A stretch of DNA of 64,000 bases from assembly GCA_965153355.1 (NCBI GenBank), contig OZ231126.1, positions 27,094,001 to 27,158,000 on the forward strand, given 5' to 3'. Each line of letters begins with the position of its first letter. Position 1 is the first letter of the stretch. Below are positions 24,486-35,078 of the stretch, in pieces. Position numbers and translations under genes: made by a program. This DNA comes from Flaccisagitta enflata (taxonomy: Eukaryota; Chaetognatha; Sagittoidea; Aphragmophora). The notes under the pieces were generated by a model. That model was given only the letters and a program-made list of their open reading frames with translations. It searched no databases and had not been told where the DNA came from.

Positions 24486-26222
24486 CTGGTTGTTGTTGTT
24501 GTGGTTGTTGTGGTTGTTGTTGTTGTTGTTCCGGTTGTTGTTCCGGTTGTTGTTCTAGCGGAGGTTGTTGAGGCGGGGGTTGTTGTTGTTGTTGTTGAGG
24601 CGGAGGTTGTTGTTGTTGTTGTTGCTTGCGTTCTTGCCGTGCGGTGGTGTTGCGAAGAGAATATCGCGGTTCATTTGTGGAAGGAGGAGGCGGAGGAGGA
24701 GGTGGAGGAGGAGGAGGAGGAGGAGGAGGCTGAGTAGGTGGTTGAGATGATGGTTGAGAAGGCCACGATGAAGGAGCAGGGTGAGAGGTATTATTCTCCA
24801 GCTGTTTATAAGTACTGGCGATTTTTTCTATGGTCCGACGATTATGTCCATTGTCTTCGCAGATGTTAATGAGACAGTCAATTTCTTCCTGAAATAGTTC
24901 GGCGGTCGAACAAAGGCGGTGAGCGCGACATAGAAAACCTTTGAATGTCCCGATTATGGAGTTAGGGTCTTGGCATGAATTGGGGTTGATCATGAGGTTT
25001 GTGTCAGAGGGTTTGCGATACACGGTGGTCACGAGACGTCCATTGTCGAGTCTTGTGATGTGGCAATCTAAGAAGGCGATGCTTTTCTCCTTCTTGTATT
25101 CGGTCGTGAATTGAACACGAGGATGGACTTCATTAAGGCAGGCGAGATAATCTTCGACGACTTTGAGGCCGGTCAATGGTTGACGTCGGAAAATGGCAAA
25201 TATGTCATCGACATATTTTTAGATGAATTTAGGCAGGCGGAGATTTTTTTGAGTGGCGATTTTAGATGCTTCTTCGAGGGTGTGTGTCATCCAAATGTTG
25301 GCAATTGTCGTCATGAGGGAGAGGCCTATTGGGCCTGAGTCGTTGGCGGCGTAGGTCGTACCATCAAAAACAAATTGGGATGTGGTGAGGCAGAGATTGA
25401 GCAAGGATTCGATGTCATCTGGCGTGAGTTTGGTGCGTTGTTGAAGAGTATTGTCGTTTCTTACTTTTTGCATTATGATTTTGATACATTCTTGCAGAGG
25501 GATGGATGGGTAGAGTGCTGTGACGTCGTTGGACACAAGAATGTCATCTTCATTTAGTATGATGTTTTTTAGGGCTGCGGAATTTTTTACATTGTATTTG
25601 CAGTTGGTGTTGACAGGTTTCAACATGCGGATGAGTTCTTTGGCCACTGGCTCTTGAGGGCATCCCACATGTCTTACTATGTTTCTGCCAGGGTATCCCT
25701 TTTCCGGTTTGTGAGCTATTATTGAAGTCCAAGCGGATGGTGGGTTGGGGTCAGCAGTCTTGAGATTCATGGCTTCTTTTTTTGTTATCTTATTTTCTTC
25801 TACCAATTTGTTGATTGCAGCATTGATATTCTTTTGAAGTTTTTTAGTTTTGTCCGGAACATTTGATGTGATGTTGTCCATGGCGTTGATTGTCTTTTGT
25901 TTATAATTATCAATTTTTTTGACGGCGAATCCTTTTTCTTTGTCATATGGTGCCGCTGTGACGTTTTCGCGTTTTTTAAACGTTTGGAGTCCTTTACGTT
26001 GAGAGTAAGTGAGATTAGATTTAGGCTTCTTGTCGTGCTGGATCAGTGTGTTCCCTCCATGGTTGTCAATTGGCAATCCTGCTGTCTGGGCATCTGGCTG
26101 ATGCTTTAAAAGAGTGTCTCTTTTCTCAGAGAGTCATTCTGTTCACAGCTGAATGATGGCATGTCAATAATGTTGAAATATTCTGTGGTAATCTACTACA
26201 AATCATATGTGTACTATCCTAA
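23689..26222 (-). mobile_element. Penelope-like retroelement with inverted flanking repeats
   Basis: The element spans a single long minus-strand reading frame and is bounded by inverted repeats of about 175 bp (23689-23862 and 26047-26222), ending TTAGGATAGTAC and GTACTATCCTAA. The right-hand repeat contains the first codons of the frame. Penelope-like elements are known for flanking repeats in direct or inverted arrangement. I saw no clear target duplication. Sequence just beyond 26222 (TTTGGAAAAAAGTCGAAGAG) resembles a stretch at 51043-51175, suggesting insertion into, or inclusion of, another repeat. Confidence 0.85.
23902..26076 (-). pseudogene. Penelope-like RT / GIY-YIG endonuclease, one in-frame stop
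   Basis: One frame of 725 codons runs from the ATG at 26076 to the stop at 23902-23904, broken only by TAA at codon 286 (25219-25221). The N-terminal segment is basic. RT motif A is SNDVTALYPSIP (about 182-193), motif B is DSGPIGLSLMTTIANIWM (about 246-263), and motif C is YVDDIFAIF (288-296), two codons after the stop. A thumb/linker region follows with polyproline (about 449-466) and long polyglutamine (about 486-543). The GIY-YIG nuclease (about 596-690) shows LIYKVNCDCK, AYIGKT, an Arg, and a likely catalytic Glu in LDYMESF. The protein would copy its RNA by target-primed reverse transcription. The polyglutamine is encoded by CAA runs, so it may be a recent expansion. The stop most simply makes this a recently inactivated copy. 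Confidence 0.9.
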
Positions 26223-26478
26223 TTTGGAAAAAAGTCGAAGAGACGAAGTCCCTTCGGTCTTTTTGAGTCCTGCAGAGAAAAACGGATTTCCCTTTGTTTT
26301 ATGAGGCGTTTGGGAAAGTTGGTGCATTTTGGGGGCAGAATGGGACTACGCATAAAATTAATAGCTAAGAAAGAGCTAATTCTCCTCTTTCAGATAACGC
26401 CAAGCAGAATTCTGTGCGATCGATAGTTTTGGAGCTATGATTTTTTAAATCTTTATTTTTTTTTTCGCATTTTTCGCG

Positions 26479-26667
26479 TTTTTAGTGCGGAAACGCAACT
26501 CTATGAGAGGCTTTGTCCGTCCATCCATCCATCCGTCCATCTGTCCGTCCGTCCGTCCGTCGGTTGGTCAGTCCGTTGGTGAGCATGAGTCGAAAAGTGT
26601 GAAAATGCGCATTTCCGCTCCTGCCCACCCGTCCGCAACTGATGGCTGTGTATCCGGCCTTGTTCCC
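26479..26667 (-). mobile_element. F1 element, class a head, GTTGCGGAC variant
   Basis: In plus orientation it starts TTTTTAGTGCGGAAACGCAAC, then the GTCC/ATCC tract, and ends TGTGTATCCGGCCTTGTT. The head motif on the minus strand is GTTGCGGAC and the tail retains GTTGCG with a decayed 3' arm. Confidence 0.75.
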
Positions 26668-26689
26668 CAAAACGCGGAATCGAGTTAAT

Positions 26690-26773
26690 TGAAGTCTCTC
26701 TCTCTCTCTCTTGGTCTGTCTGTCTCTGTCTGTCTCTCAGTCTGTGTCTGTCTGTCTGTCTGTCTCTCTCTCT

Positions 26774-26838
<65 letters not shown>
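26690..26838. repeat. (CT)n / TCTG microsatellite
   Basis: CT and GTCT units, directly adjoining the tail of the next F1 element at 26839. Confidence 0.95.
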
Positions 26839-26843
<5 letters not shown>

Positions 26844-27034
26844 AGTCGCGTGCACGCGACTCTACAACCCCCTTTGTCCGTCGGTCGGTCGGTCGGTTGG
26901 TCGGTCACACTTTACTTTTTTTTATGATCTTATATCTTTGACCTCACTGCTCCTGCCCAAATGGTCTGGTGACCTCAAATATGGCCCCTGCCCACCCGCA
27001 CGCGACTTCGGTAGCCGTGTATCCGGCCTTGTTT
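26839..27034 (-). mobile_element. F1 element, class a head
   Basis: It starts (plus strand) TTTTTAGTCGCGTGCACGCG, continues with a GTCG/GTCC tract, and ends GTAGCCGTGTATCCGGCC then TTGTT. The body shares the CTGCCCAAATG..GGTGACCTCA segment with copies at 16025, 35079 and 60229. Confidence 0.8.
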
Positions 27035-27275
27035 TTTTCTCTCTCACTCTCTTTTTCTCTCTCATTTTCTCCAGCAACATTTACGACTTCTTTCCTGCGG
27101 CGATTAGCCGCCCTTATTGGTAAAGAAATACTTTTTCTCATCTCGTTTTCACCATATGTGCAATGACTTTAAAACAACTTACAGTAGAGTTATGAAATTT
27201 GATATGGAGAGTCAGTGGGGGAATACTTTTGGGGCCATCAGAGGGTTTTTTCAATTTCCGCCCCTGAGTGGAGAT

Positions 27276-28691
27276 TAGGGCCAACGGTTTTTGCATCAAA
27301 TCAATTGAACACCCCAGCCTGCAGCTTTTTTAAACAGACTATGTCTATACTGTTGAAAACTACTCGCTATATAACTTTTCTCCGTGATTTAGAGGTGCCA
27401 GATTTGATATTTTGATCATAACTTGATGGTGGTTGTGGTAAAAATGTCAAATTTAGGTCATTTTGGCCGCCAAATTGGGCCACTTAGCCTTAGAAATTGA
27501 ACCTTTAATCCATTATAAAACTAGAGCTCAAGATCTCACTAGTGGTGCAATCCGCATGTTTCTATCATTTTTCGTTTAGATTTGAGAGCATTTCAAAGAT
27601 GAAAGGGTTTGAAGGGAAAATTGCAGCTTCAATCTCAGTGGCAATTTTGACATTTTTCACAAATTTCAATATTTCGCGGCTTTGGATGGACCAATCTGCA
27701 TGAAATTGGTGATCAAATTGAAGAGTTTTTCCTGTTCTAGCTGATGGTAAAAAAATTTTTGATCGATATTTCCCCCAAAAAATTTTAGAGACTGTAGAAG
27801 CAGGTGCAAAAAAGTCGATTTTTTTGCAAATTGATCAATTTTGGATGAAAAATTAGGCCACTTCCAATTCATAAAAAGACTTAAAATCCATGAGCAAAAT
27901 AAAGTACTGCTCAGGAGCTAACCAGTGGTGCAATCGGCGTGTCAATATGTTTTTGCATTTAGATTTCATAGAACTTCAAAGATTAGAATACCCAAAAATT
28001 GTCATTTTGACATACCCTTTGATCTTTGAAGTTCTATGAAATCTAAATGCAAAAACATATTGACATAATTGCACCACTGGTTAGCTCTGAGCAGTACTTT
28101 ATTTTGCTCATGAATTCAAGTCTTTTTATGAATTGGAAGTATTTAATTTTTCATCCAATTGATCAATTTGCAAAAAAATCGACTTTTTTGCACCTTCTAC
28201 AGTCTCTAAAATCTTTTGGAAATATCGATCAAAAATTTACCATCAGCTAGAACAGGAAAAATAACCAATTTCATGCAGATAATCCATCCAAATGTGAAAT
28301 TTGTGAAAAATATCAAAATTGCCACTGAGATTGAAGCTGTAATTTTCCCTTCAAACCCTTTCATCTTTGAAATGCTCTCAAATCTAAACGAAAAATGATA
28401 GAAACATGCGGATTGCACCACTAGTGAGATCTTGAGCTCTAGTTTTATAATCTCATGGATTAAAGGTTCAATTTCTAAGGCTAAGTGGCCCAATTTGGCG
28501 GCCAAAATGACCTAAATTTGACATTTTTACAACAACCACCATCAAGTTATGATCAAAATATCAAATCTGGCACCTCTAAATCACGGAGAAAAGTCATATA
28601 GCGAGTAGTTTTCAACAGTATAGACATAGTCTGTTTAAAAAAGCTGCAGGCTGGGGTGTTCAATTGATTTGATGCAAAAACCGTTGGCCCT
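27276..28691. mobile_element. Large foldback element, 9-bp TSD
   Basis: Two arms of about 700 bp, inverted, meeting near 27990, with termini TAGGGCCAACGGTTTTTGCA and its complement. AGTGGAGAT flanks both ends (27267-27275 and 28692-28700), a perfect 9-bp duplication. No coding capacity is present. Long arms with a 9-bp duplication fit Mutator-like or foldback elements. Confidence 0.85.
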
Positions 28692-28769
28692 AGTGGAGAT
28701 AAGAGGGTTGTGTGGGGTAGCCCCTGAGGGTTGAAAAATCTCAAAATCTTTTTTTTTGAAATTTTGGAT

Positions 28770-29050
28770 TTTTTTCAATTGGATATGTTGTAATGGGCTC
28801 TAATAAACATAAAAAACTAAAAGTTATTGAAAAATTCTGATTTTAACTGATATTACTAGCATTTTTGATATTTCTGAAATGATGTTTTATTGATTTCTTT
28901 TTGTTTCAAGAAAAAACAACAAAAACAGAACAAAAAAAAATTTCCGCAAACACCAATGCCAGGTTGTAAACCCTGGAGGCAAAAGTTTGAGCGCTTTTCG
29001 AAGTGAAGTATTGATGACAAAAAATTGATAATTTAGAGAATGACGGGCGG
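28770..29050. repeat. Dispersed repeat segment
   Basis: ACACCAATGCCAGGTTGTAA and the adjoining AAAGTTTGAGCGCTT match, in inverted orientation, a stretch at about 31765-31850. It is probably an internal part of an unnamed transposon. Confidence 0.4.
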
Positions 29051-29568
29051 GGGGGGGGGGCACAGAGGGGGGAAGTGGGGCCCTGATATATGGGCAAGAG
29101 GGGGGGCCCGCCATTTCTCTCCACGGCCCTAGTCAGTATGCAATGAAAAATATGCCTTTTTTGAAGAAAATTCTCTTTTATCACTAGATATGCCTCATGG
29201 AAATTACTTAATATGCATAGAAAATTACTAATTAAAAAAACTAAAAACATGGCCCTTGTCTAAAGACATGTAGGAAGGAAGCCATGTTCTTGGAAATGAA
29301 AAAAAAATTTCTTTTGAAGCAGATTAAGAATTTTTGGTGAGACCTACTCAAGAATTAATTTTCAGTATAGCGTTATCCTAATCCCTGTCTTTTCCTTGGG
29401 TATGTAATTGATAAAAGGTATTTTGGCCTTGAAACGGAGTTTGAAAAGCGTTTTGATGTAATAGTTGTTCAGAATCAGGTAAAGAAATCAGTACTGTGAA
29501 TAATAGCTAAACATTAAGTATCTTCAACTGGCAGAAAAATTGCGCGCTCAAAAGAAACATGTAATAAG

Positions 29569-29902
29569 AACAAGCCCAAGAGGGCAACAGCCGTGTGCCT
29601 CTAGAAATGACAAACAAAAGAGCCAAAACATGTTAAAAGGTTAAGAATGTTAAAAAAAAGATAAAAAATGTTAACAAATGTTGAAATATGTTAAAGAATT
29701 TATTAAAAAATGTTGAAAAACGTTGAATATAAAAAAAATATTAAAAAAGGTAAAATGTAAAAGAATGTTAAAGAATGTTAAATAATGTTAAAAAACGTTA
29801 AAAAATGTTTAAAAATTTTATAAAATGTCAATAATTCAAAAAGGTTACAGGACCAATTGACCGATAGACCAAGGTGTAGGGTCGCGTGCACACAATTAAA
29901 AA
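29569..29902 (+). mobile_element. F1 element, class c head (AACAAGCCCAAGAGGGC)
   Basis: The head has a GCCC/GGGC stem with a loop different from the copy at 22147, and GCCGTGTGCC follows. The body is an array of AATGTTAAAA-type units (29625-29830), the same as in the 22147 copy but in opposite orientation. The tail is GTCGCGTGCACACAATTAAAAA, slightly decayed. Confidence 0.75.
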
Positions 29903-29998
29903 GCTTCGGATAAAAATATGATTGTTTGCTCTTGAGATGACCTTTCTGTCCCCGGACTTGAACTCTGAGCTCTGAGCGCAAGAACAGGTAATAGTGTC

Positions 29999-30229
29999 AA
30001 CAAGGCCATCACCTTACAGTCACTTGCAGTTGTTAAGATTATAAGACTAAAAGACCAAAGGACCAAAAGACAAAGAGACTAAATCTAAATTGACTTTATT
30101 TAACTTTAAACAACTTAAAATGACTAACTCAAAATGACTCAAAATGTCATAAACAGCGAAAAAAAGCTTAGCGTCTCAGATGGACCGACAGACAGAGTAG
30201 GTTGTAGAGTCGCGTGCACGCGACAAAAA
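29999..30229 (+). mobile_element. F1 element, class b-like head
   Basis: The head is AACAAGGCCATCACCTTACA with CAGTCACTTGC, and the tail is a short GACC/GACA tract, GTTGTAGA and the perfect hairpin GTCGCGTGCACGCGAC followed by AAAAAA. The interior holds AAGACTAAA and AAAATGACT units. Confidence 0.6.
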
Positions 30230-31036
30230 ATTAAGACAGTAAATTCAATACTAAAAAAAAATCCTTGATGGCAATGACATATGCAAGAAGGTATATTTTG
30301 TAGAGGAAAATTGAAAATGACCATAAAAAAAAATTTTCTTGAAAATTTTTTAAAATTCACTGAAAAGTTTTTGTCAATTTTTTTATGTTTTTAAAAAATC
30401 TATAGGGTTTATGTATAATTGTGTTTTTCAAAATTCTGATATTAGTAAATGTTTTATTGAAAAAAAAAAAAGATTTTCATATTTTAACAATGACATGAAT
30501 TTTTTTTTATTTTATAAAAACATATAGTGAGATCTATCAAATGATTGAGAAAATCATAAACCTTCAAGATTTTTAAAAAAATATATCCAGGGGTGTATGT
30601 CGTAGCGCAAAAGAGGCAAAATCAGACAACCATAAGACAGCAAATTTTTGAAGGAAAATGAAGTGTTTTACCATACTTTTTGCATCATTATCAGGACAAT
30701 AATGAAGCTTGAATGCTTCCAGTGGACAAATTTTCTTTAAAGATACTCGGTGCATACAATTATATCATATTCTGACCTCAAATTTAATTTGAACTATGCA
30801 ATTCACATGAAAACAAGGAGGAAAATGATGATTTTTAATGAATTTCTGCTTACACTTTTTTCTTTTTTCTTAGGTTGAAATTCTAAGAAAGCCACACACA
30901 AGGAAATTTTGCATTTTGAAAAACATAGTTCTCTCTGTAATCGATTTGGGAAGAGAACTATGTTCTTGGTTTTTGCATTTTTTCATTCTCTATGCAAATT
31001 TAGAATTTTGACCAGCTCTCTATCAGTGACCAAAAA

Positions 31037-31093
31037 TTAAACAAGTACCCCGGGGGTACAACGATGCGTCCACATGCTGGTTAGCTTGTAAAT

Positions 31094-31177
<84 letters not shown>

Positions 31178-31331
31178 AACATTGCATCAGCCCAATGTAA
31201 GAACCTAAGATGATGAAATCGACTTTGAGATCGTTTGCGATCATTTGCGATCATTTTCAACTTGAGCGTGACGGACCGACCAACGGACGGACAAAGCCTC
31301 TTATAGAAATGCGTGGACGCATCTAAAAAGT
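31037..31331 (+). mobile_element. F1 element, class f head (GTACCCCGGGGGTAC)
   Basis: The head is AACAAGTACCCCGGGGGTAC, an almost perfect palindrome, then AACGATGCGTCCAC. The body is a (CT)n tract at 31098-31175. The tail is a GACC/GACG tract, AAAGCCTCTTATAGA, and hairpin ATGCGTGGACGCAT followed by CTAAAAA. The head motif GATGCGTCCAC is the exact reverse complement of the tail arm GTGGACGCATC. Confidence 0.8.
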
Positions 31332-31540
31332 AGAAATTTTCACTAATTTTTTTAAGTATCATTGGCTAAATTTGGTCCTCTTGCTAAATAAATGCAAATC
31401 TTTCTTTTGAATATTATATCTGACCTTTCTCAGTCACTTTTATTCACTTGTTTTTGCATTTTCATTCATTCATTTTTTCCATTTTGACCTTCTCTGAAAC
31501 ACAAATGTATACTTAATTCTCATACACAATGCTTAAAAAT

Positions 31541-31600
31541 AACAAGTACCCCGGGGGTACAACGATGCGTCCACATGCTGCTTGCCTAGTCAATAACATC
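31541..31600 (+). mobile_element. F1 class f head, solo copy
   Basis: A second copy of AACAAGTACCCCGGGGGTAC plus AACGATGCGTCCACATGCTG, 500 bp after the first. No tail of this class follows before 31944. A (GA)n tract lies at 31668-31717, where the first copy has (CT)n, so part of the body may remain. Confidence 0.6.
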
Positions 31601-31665
31601 TTTACCAATACTGACAGACTCAGACAAACTTACCGTTAAATTTCTTTAAAAGGGTCATTCAAAAG

Positions 31666-31667
<2 letters not shown>

Positions 31668-31717
<50 letters not shown>
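31668..31717. repeat. (GA)n microsatellite
   Basis: About 50 bp of pure GA. Confidence 0.95.
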
Positions 31718-31719
<2 letters not shown>

Positions 31720-31943
31720 GCCATCCTTTGTTATTATCATAAGTTATCAAACCCTTGATTAAAGACATTTCAGTGCTCAAACTTTCTCACCCAGGACTTG
31801 CAACCTGGCATCGGTGTTTTACTGAAATGTTTTTTTTTCTTTGTTTGTGTTCATTTTTTTATTTTTTTTTTTCAGTTTTTTTTTATTTTTTTCTTATTTT
31901 TCAAACTTTTTCTTTTTTTTCAAACTTTTTCTTTTTTTTCAAC

Positions 31944-32164
31944 TTTTTAGTTGCGGACACGCAACTCTATAAGAGGCTTTGTCCGTCCGTCCGTCCGTTG
32001 GTCGGTCCGTCCGTAGAGGTGATCGAGTCGAAAAGTGGAAAAATGAGCGTTTTGGATACTTTTTATGTATGATTGTGTATGGAAAGGGGTTTGGGGTGTG
32101 GTTGGGGGTTTGATGCCCCTGCCCAACCGTCCGCAACGATATTGTGACCCCGCGTCACTTGTTT
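31944..32164 (-). mobile_element. F1 element, class d head (GTGACGCGGGGTCAC)
   Basis: On the minus strand the head is AACAAGTGACGCGGGGTCAC, with a GTGAC/GTCAC stem, followed by AATATCGTTGCGGACGG. The tail hairpin is GTTGCGTGTCCGCAAC then TAAAAA. Head motif GTTGCGGAC pairs with the GTCCGCAAC arm. It sits 24 bp from the stop of the Helentron helicase remnant and may mark where that element was truncated. Confidence 0.8.
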
Positions 32165-32188
32165 AAGTCTTACATCAATTCAAGAAAA

Positions 32189-34422
32189 TCAGTAATCTAT
32201 GGTTTTGAGACTGCAATTGCACTGTAATATGGAAAGTTCATACGCACTCTTGGCTCCCATCCAAGTCTCCCATACAACAGTCTTGGTAAGTCGGGACTTC
32301 TCCTGGGTGTTCAAGGCAAGTTCCTTCAATCTCTTTAGTTCATCCATGGCACTTTCCGAGGGGAAAATCTTATCAGGTTCACTGATTGTACTGCCTTGAA
32401 CCTTGTGGGAAGTACAGGCAAATGCCACTTTCAGCGGGAATTGAGTTGCAGTCATAAAATCATTTGCGGATGATGGATTTTTGGACAAATTAAATCTGAA
32501 CTCAATCTTTTCAATGGGAGTGACAGAAGCATTAGGAAATTGGGTCTGAATCTGTCTACTGTTCTTTTTGCGCCTTTCTCTTCCAACTTTTAAGTGCTTG
32601 AAATGAACAAGAGTTTATTTTATTTTGCCAGCTGCAAATTCAAATCCTTTTACTTCATCATCAGCCCCATTGGTCAGTGAATCCAGTGTATCAACATTGT
32701 AAGTCAACGTAACTGGTGAGCCAACTTTCAACTGAATTTCAAACTGTAATGGAGTGTTAATGATGTGGCCATTGTGATTCAGGTTTTCCAGAGCGACAAA
32801 CTGTGGCATCAAATTTGTGTAGATCTCCAGCCATGCTTTCTAATCTTTCCTTGTTGATTCTATTCACAATGGCATTGGATGCAGTTATGTAGAGGGCATC
32901 ATAAGGCAGATCTCGTCCTTTTCTCACTCTCCGACTGAGTATATGACAATCCATCTCTGTTTGATCACCAGCTCTCAATCTATTGAGAATATCTTCATAT
33001 GCACGGTCTTTGCCTTGTTGATAGTTATATGTCAACATGAGCAATTGAAATTTCTCCCAGAGAGGGTCCAAACTGTGTGGGAGATGGTATTCACTACATA
33101 ATGGTTGTTGAAAGATGTAGCGACCCATTACAGGTTTCAATTGCAAAACATCCCCAAAAAGCAAAACTGAGCATCCACCAAATGGTTCTTCAGCATTCTG
33201 CTTCAATTCTCTAAGTCGCAAATCCAACTGGTAACACATGTCAGCCTTAACCATGCTTAGCTCATCAGCAACAACCATTCTGAGATTCTTTAAATGCTCC
33301 CCTTTCTTGTCTCTGGCCTTGTCTGAGAGCGAAAGGAATTCATCGCCAAAAGGGAAGCGTCATACCATCCACATTTGCAGCTGCTCTTCCAGTGAAAGCT
33401 GTTTTCAAAATGTAGGGTTTGTCTGGATCATCTCCTGCTTGCCTGAGCAGGGTGGCAGAAAATTCTATAGGTCCAAGGCACAAGTTTTTGCAGCGCTATA
33501 AGTCCGACTTTTAAAGATCAACTATTATTATGAAAATATTGCATAAAACTACTAGTTTTCTGCATTTTTCTTTTCAATTCATGGAAACTAAGAGTTCCCA
33601 CAACAAAAGTAAAAGTGATCAAAATTAGTACCCTATTTATCCTTCTGATTTTTCCATTTTCCGCCTACTTTTTTCTTCTTTTCCCCAATTTTTTTCCATT
33701 ATCAAATCTATAAGTCCGACTTTTGTGCCATAATTCCAAGGCACAATGTGCCAAGTGTGCCCCTGTTTCTGCCACCCTGTGCCTGAGAATCTTTCTAAAC
33801 CATTGTCCAATAGCACTGTTGAGTAGACTTTTTCCTGCGCCAGCACCACCTTGAATGACTAGCAAGGGACCATTAAGTGAGGTAAGAGGCAATTTCACAG
33901 TCCTGCTGATCTGAATCAGTCTGGCGCAATGCTTAGAACTAAACGTTGGTCATCATCCAGCTTCTCAGTTAGTTGACATCTATGCTCATCTGAGAGGAGG
34001 TTAACAGTTTTGAAAAGTCCGGTTGGTGTTGTATCAGATTGGGTTTGCAAATTTTGGGGGTCTGATTGAACAAAATCTGGGTGATCTATTACCCCTTCTG
34101 CCTCGCATTCGTCCAAATCTTGCTCATTCTGTGGGTCAGACTCATCACCAATGGTGTTTTGCATTTCCTTAGCTTTTTCCAAGCTCTCTTCCACTGACTC
34201 TAAAAATTCCATTACCTTGCCTTTTACCTTTGAAATATCTGACTTTTGGTAAGGAGAGAGACACCTCAAATTTATTTTCCCTTCTTCAAGAGTTGGCCCA
34301 AATTTCTTCTTGAAAGAGTGAGGCATGTAGAGCTGCAGCTCACTAACCCTGGTCAGGATTAGGTAACAGAATAACTTTTGGGCATTGATGCCACAAAAAT
34401 GAAAGTATTGGTTTGTTTTCAT
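32189..34422 (-). pseudogene. Helentron Pif1-type helicase region, frameshifted and split by a hAT insertion
   Basis: A decayed rolling-circle transposon helicase on the minus strand, in five pieces. 34422-33916 is the acidic segment before the helicase and ends SIAPD before a stop. 33898-33780 carries Walker A, IQGGAGAGKSLL. After the hAT insertion, 33447-33279 resumes in the same frame with a TAFTGRAAANVDG segment. 33278-32757 carries the Walker B region VVADELSMV and GDVLQLKPV. 32812-32615 has LKVGSPVTLTYNVDTLDSLTNGA, the Helitron/Pif1 C-terminal signature. 32488-32189 has VAFACTSHKVQGSTI, helicase motif VI. The last residues, ELSILQCNCSLKTIDY, resemble the start of an endonuclease domain as found in Helentrons. 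Several frameshifts make it non-functional. The element appears truncated just past 32189. Confidence 0.85.
33448..33779. mobile_element. Small non-autonomous hAT inside the Helentron helicase, perfect 8-bp TSD
   Basis: Termini are CAGGGTGGCAGAAA in inverted orientation at both ends. TGCCTGAG flanks exactly on both sides (33440-33447 and 33780-33787). Ignoring the 332-bp insert and one duplication, the helicase frame reads straight through between Walker A and the next conserved segment, so it inserted when that stretch was still in frame. Confidence 0.9.
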
Positions 34423-34429
34423 TGATAAA

Positions 34430-35078
34430 AATCTATAGAAAATATTTTTTGCACTTTTTTATATGCTTCACTAATAATTGGATATTCATTTTAGGTCTTG
34501 GATCATTAAATTGCCCCAATTTGTTTTCATCAAGGATAGGGCAAAAGTAAGAGCACTTTTGTGCCATTTTCCTGGAAGTCTAAAAACTACCTTTTTAGTT
34601 CATTCTGTATTCTGACACATGTTTTATCCTCTACATGAGTGTCCATCTCTGGAAATAAATCAAATATTCTAAAATAATTTAACCTCCATTATTTTTTTTG
34701 CAAAAAAAAAAACAAAACAAGTTTTAAGCTATAAATGATTCTATTACCTAAAGGGGTACAAGGGGTACAAGGGGTACAAGGGGTACAAGGTGTTTTTCCA
34801 CTGTTTACGTGCATGTCAAGTGGGATTTTTAACTGCCGACAGCTTTGTATTACTAAAATCATCATGTTAGATCGTACTAGGATCATTACCATGGAATTTT
34901 CGTCAAAAAATGCGATTTTTTTTGCTGTTTTGTTACGAAAAAGCGACTAATTCTAGCCTAAAATTGTGTAACAAATTTGTTACAAATAGATGTTTTAATA
35001 CTTTGAGCTCATGACAGCTTTCAAAAAACCATATGAGATGTTGATGCATTTCCATAGCCCTAGGAGAGAAAATGAAAA
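34430..35078. other. Helentron interior, no coding recognised
   Basis: AT-rich sequence between the two coding blocks of the Helentron. It includes a five-fold GGGGTACAA-type short tandem repeat at about 34750-34792. It may be a decayed intron or unrelated insertions. Confidence 0.4.

Larger units (their letters stand above)
23153..29131. mobile_element. Possible composite hAT-type element (ends only)
   Basis: CAGGGCCGTGGAGAG at 23153 and its inverted copy ending CTCTCCACGGCCCTA at 29131 look like hAT termini. Each end is followed inward by G/C-rich GGGGGGCCC sequence. GTCAGTAA and GTCAGTAT lie close outside the ends but not in perfect register. The 6 kb between them holds the Penelope element, two F1 elements and a foldback, so the ends may instead belong to two separate decayed copies. 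Confidence 0.3.

Noticed and set aside
25219-25221. Alternative genetic code (TAA as sense)
   Set aside because: AHCY and MAT both end at TAA exactly where the family proteins end.
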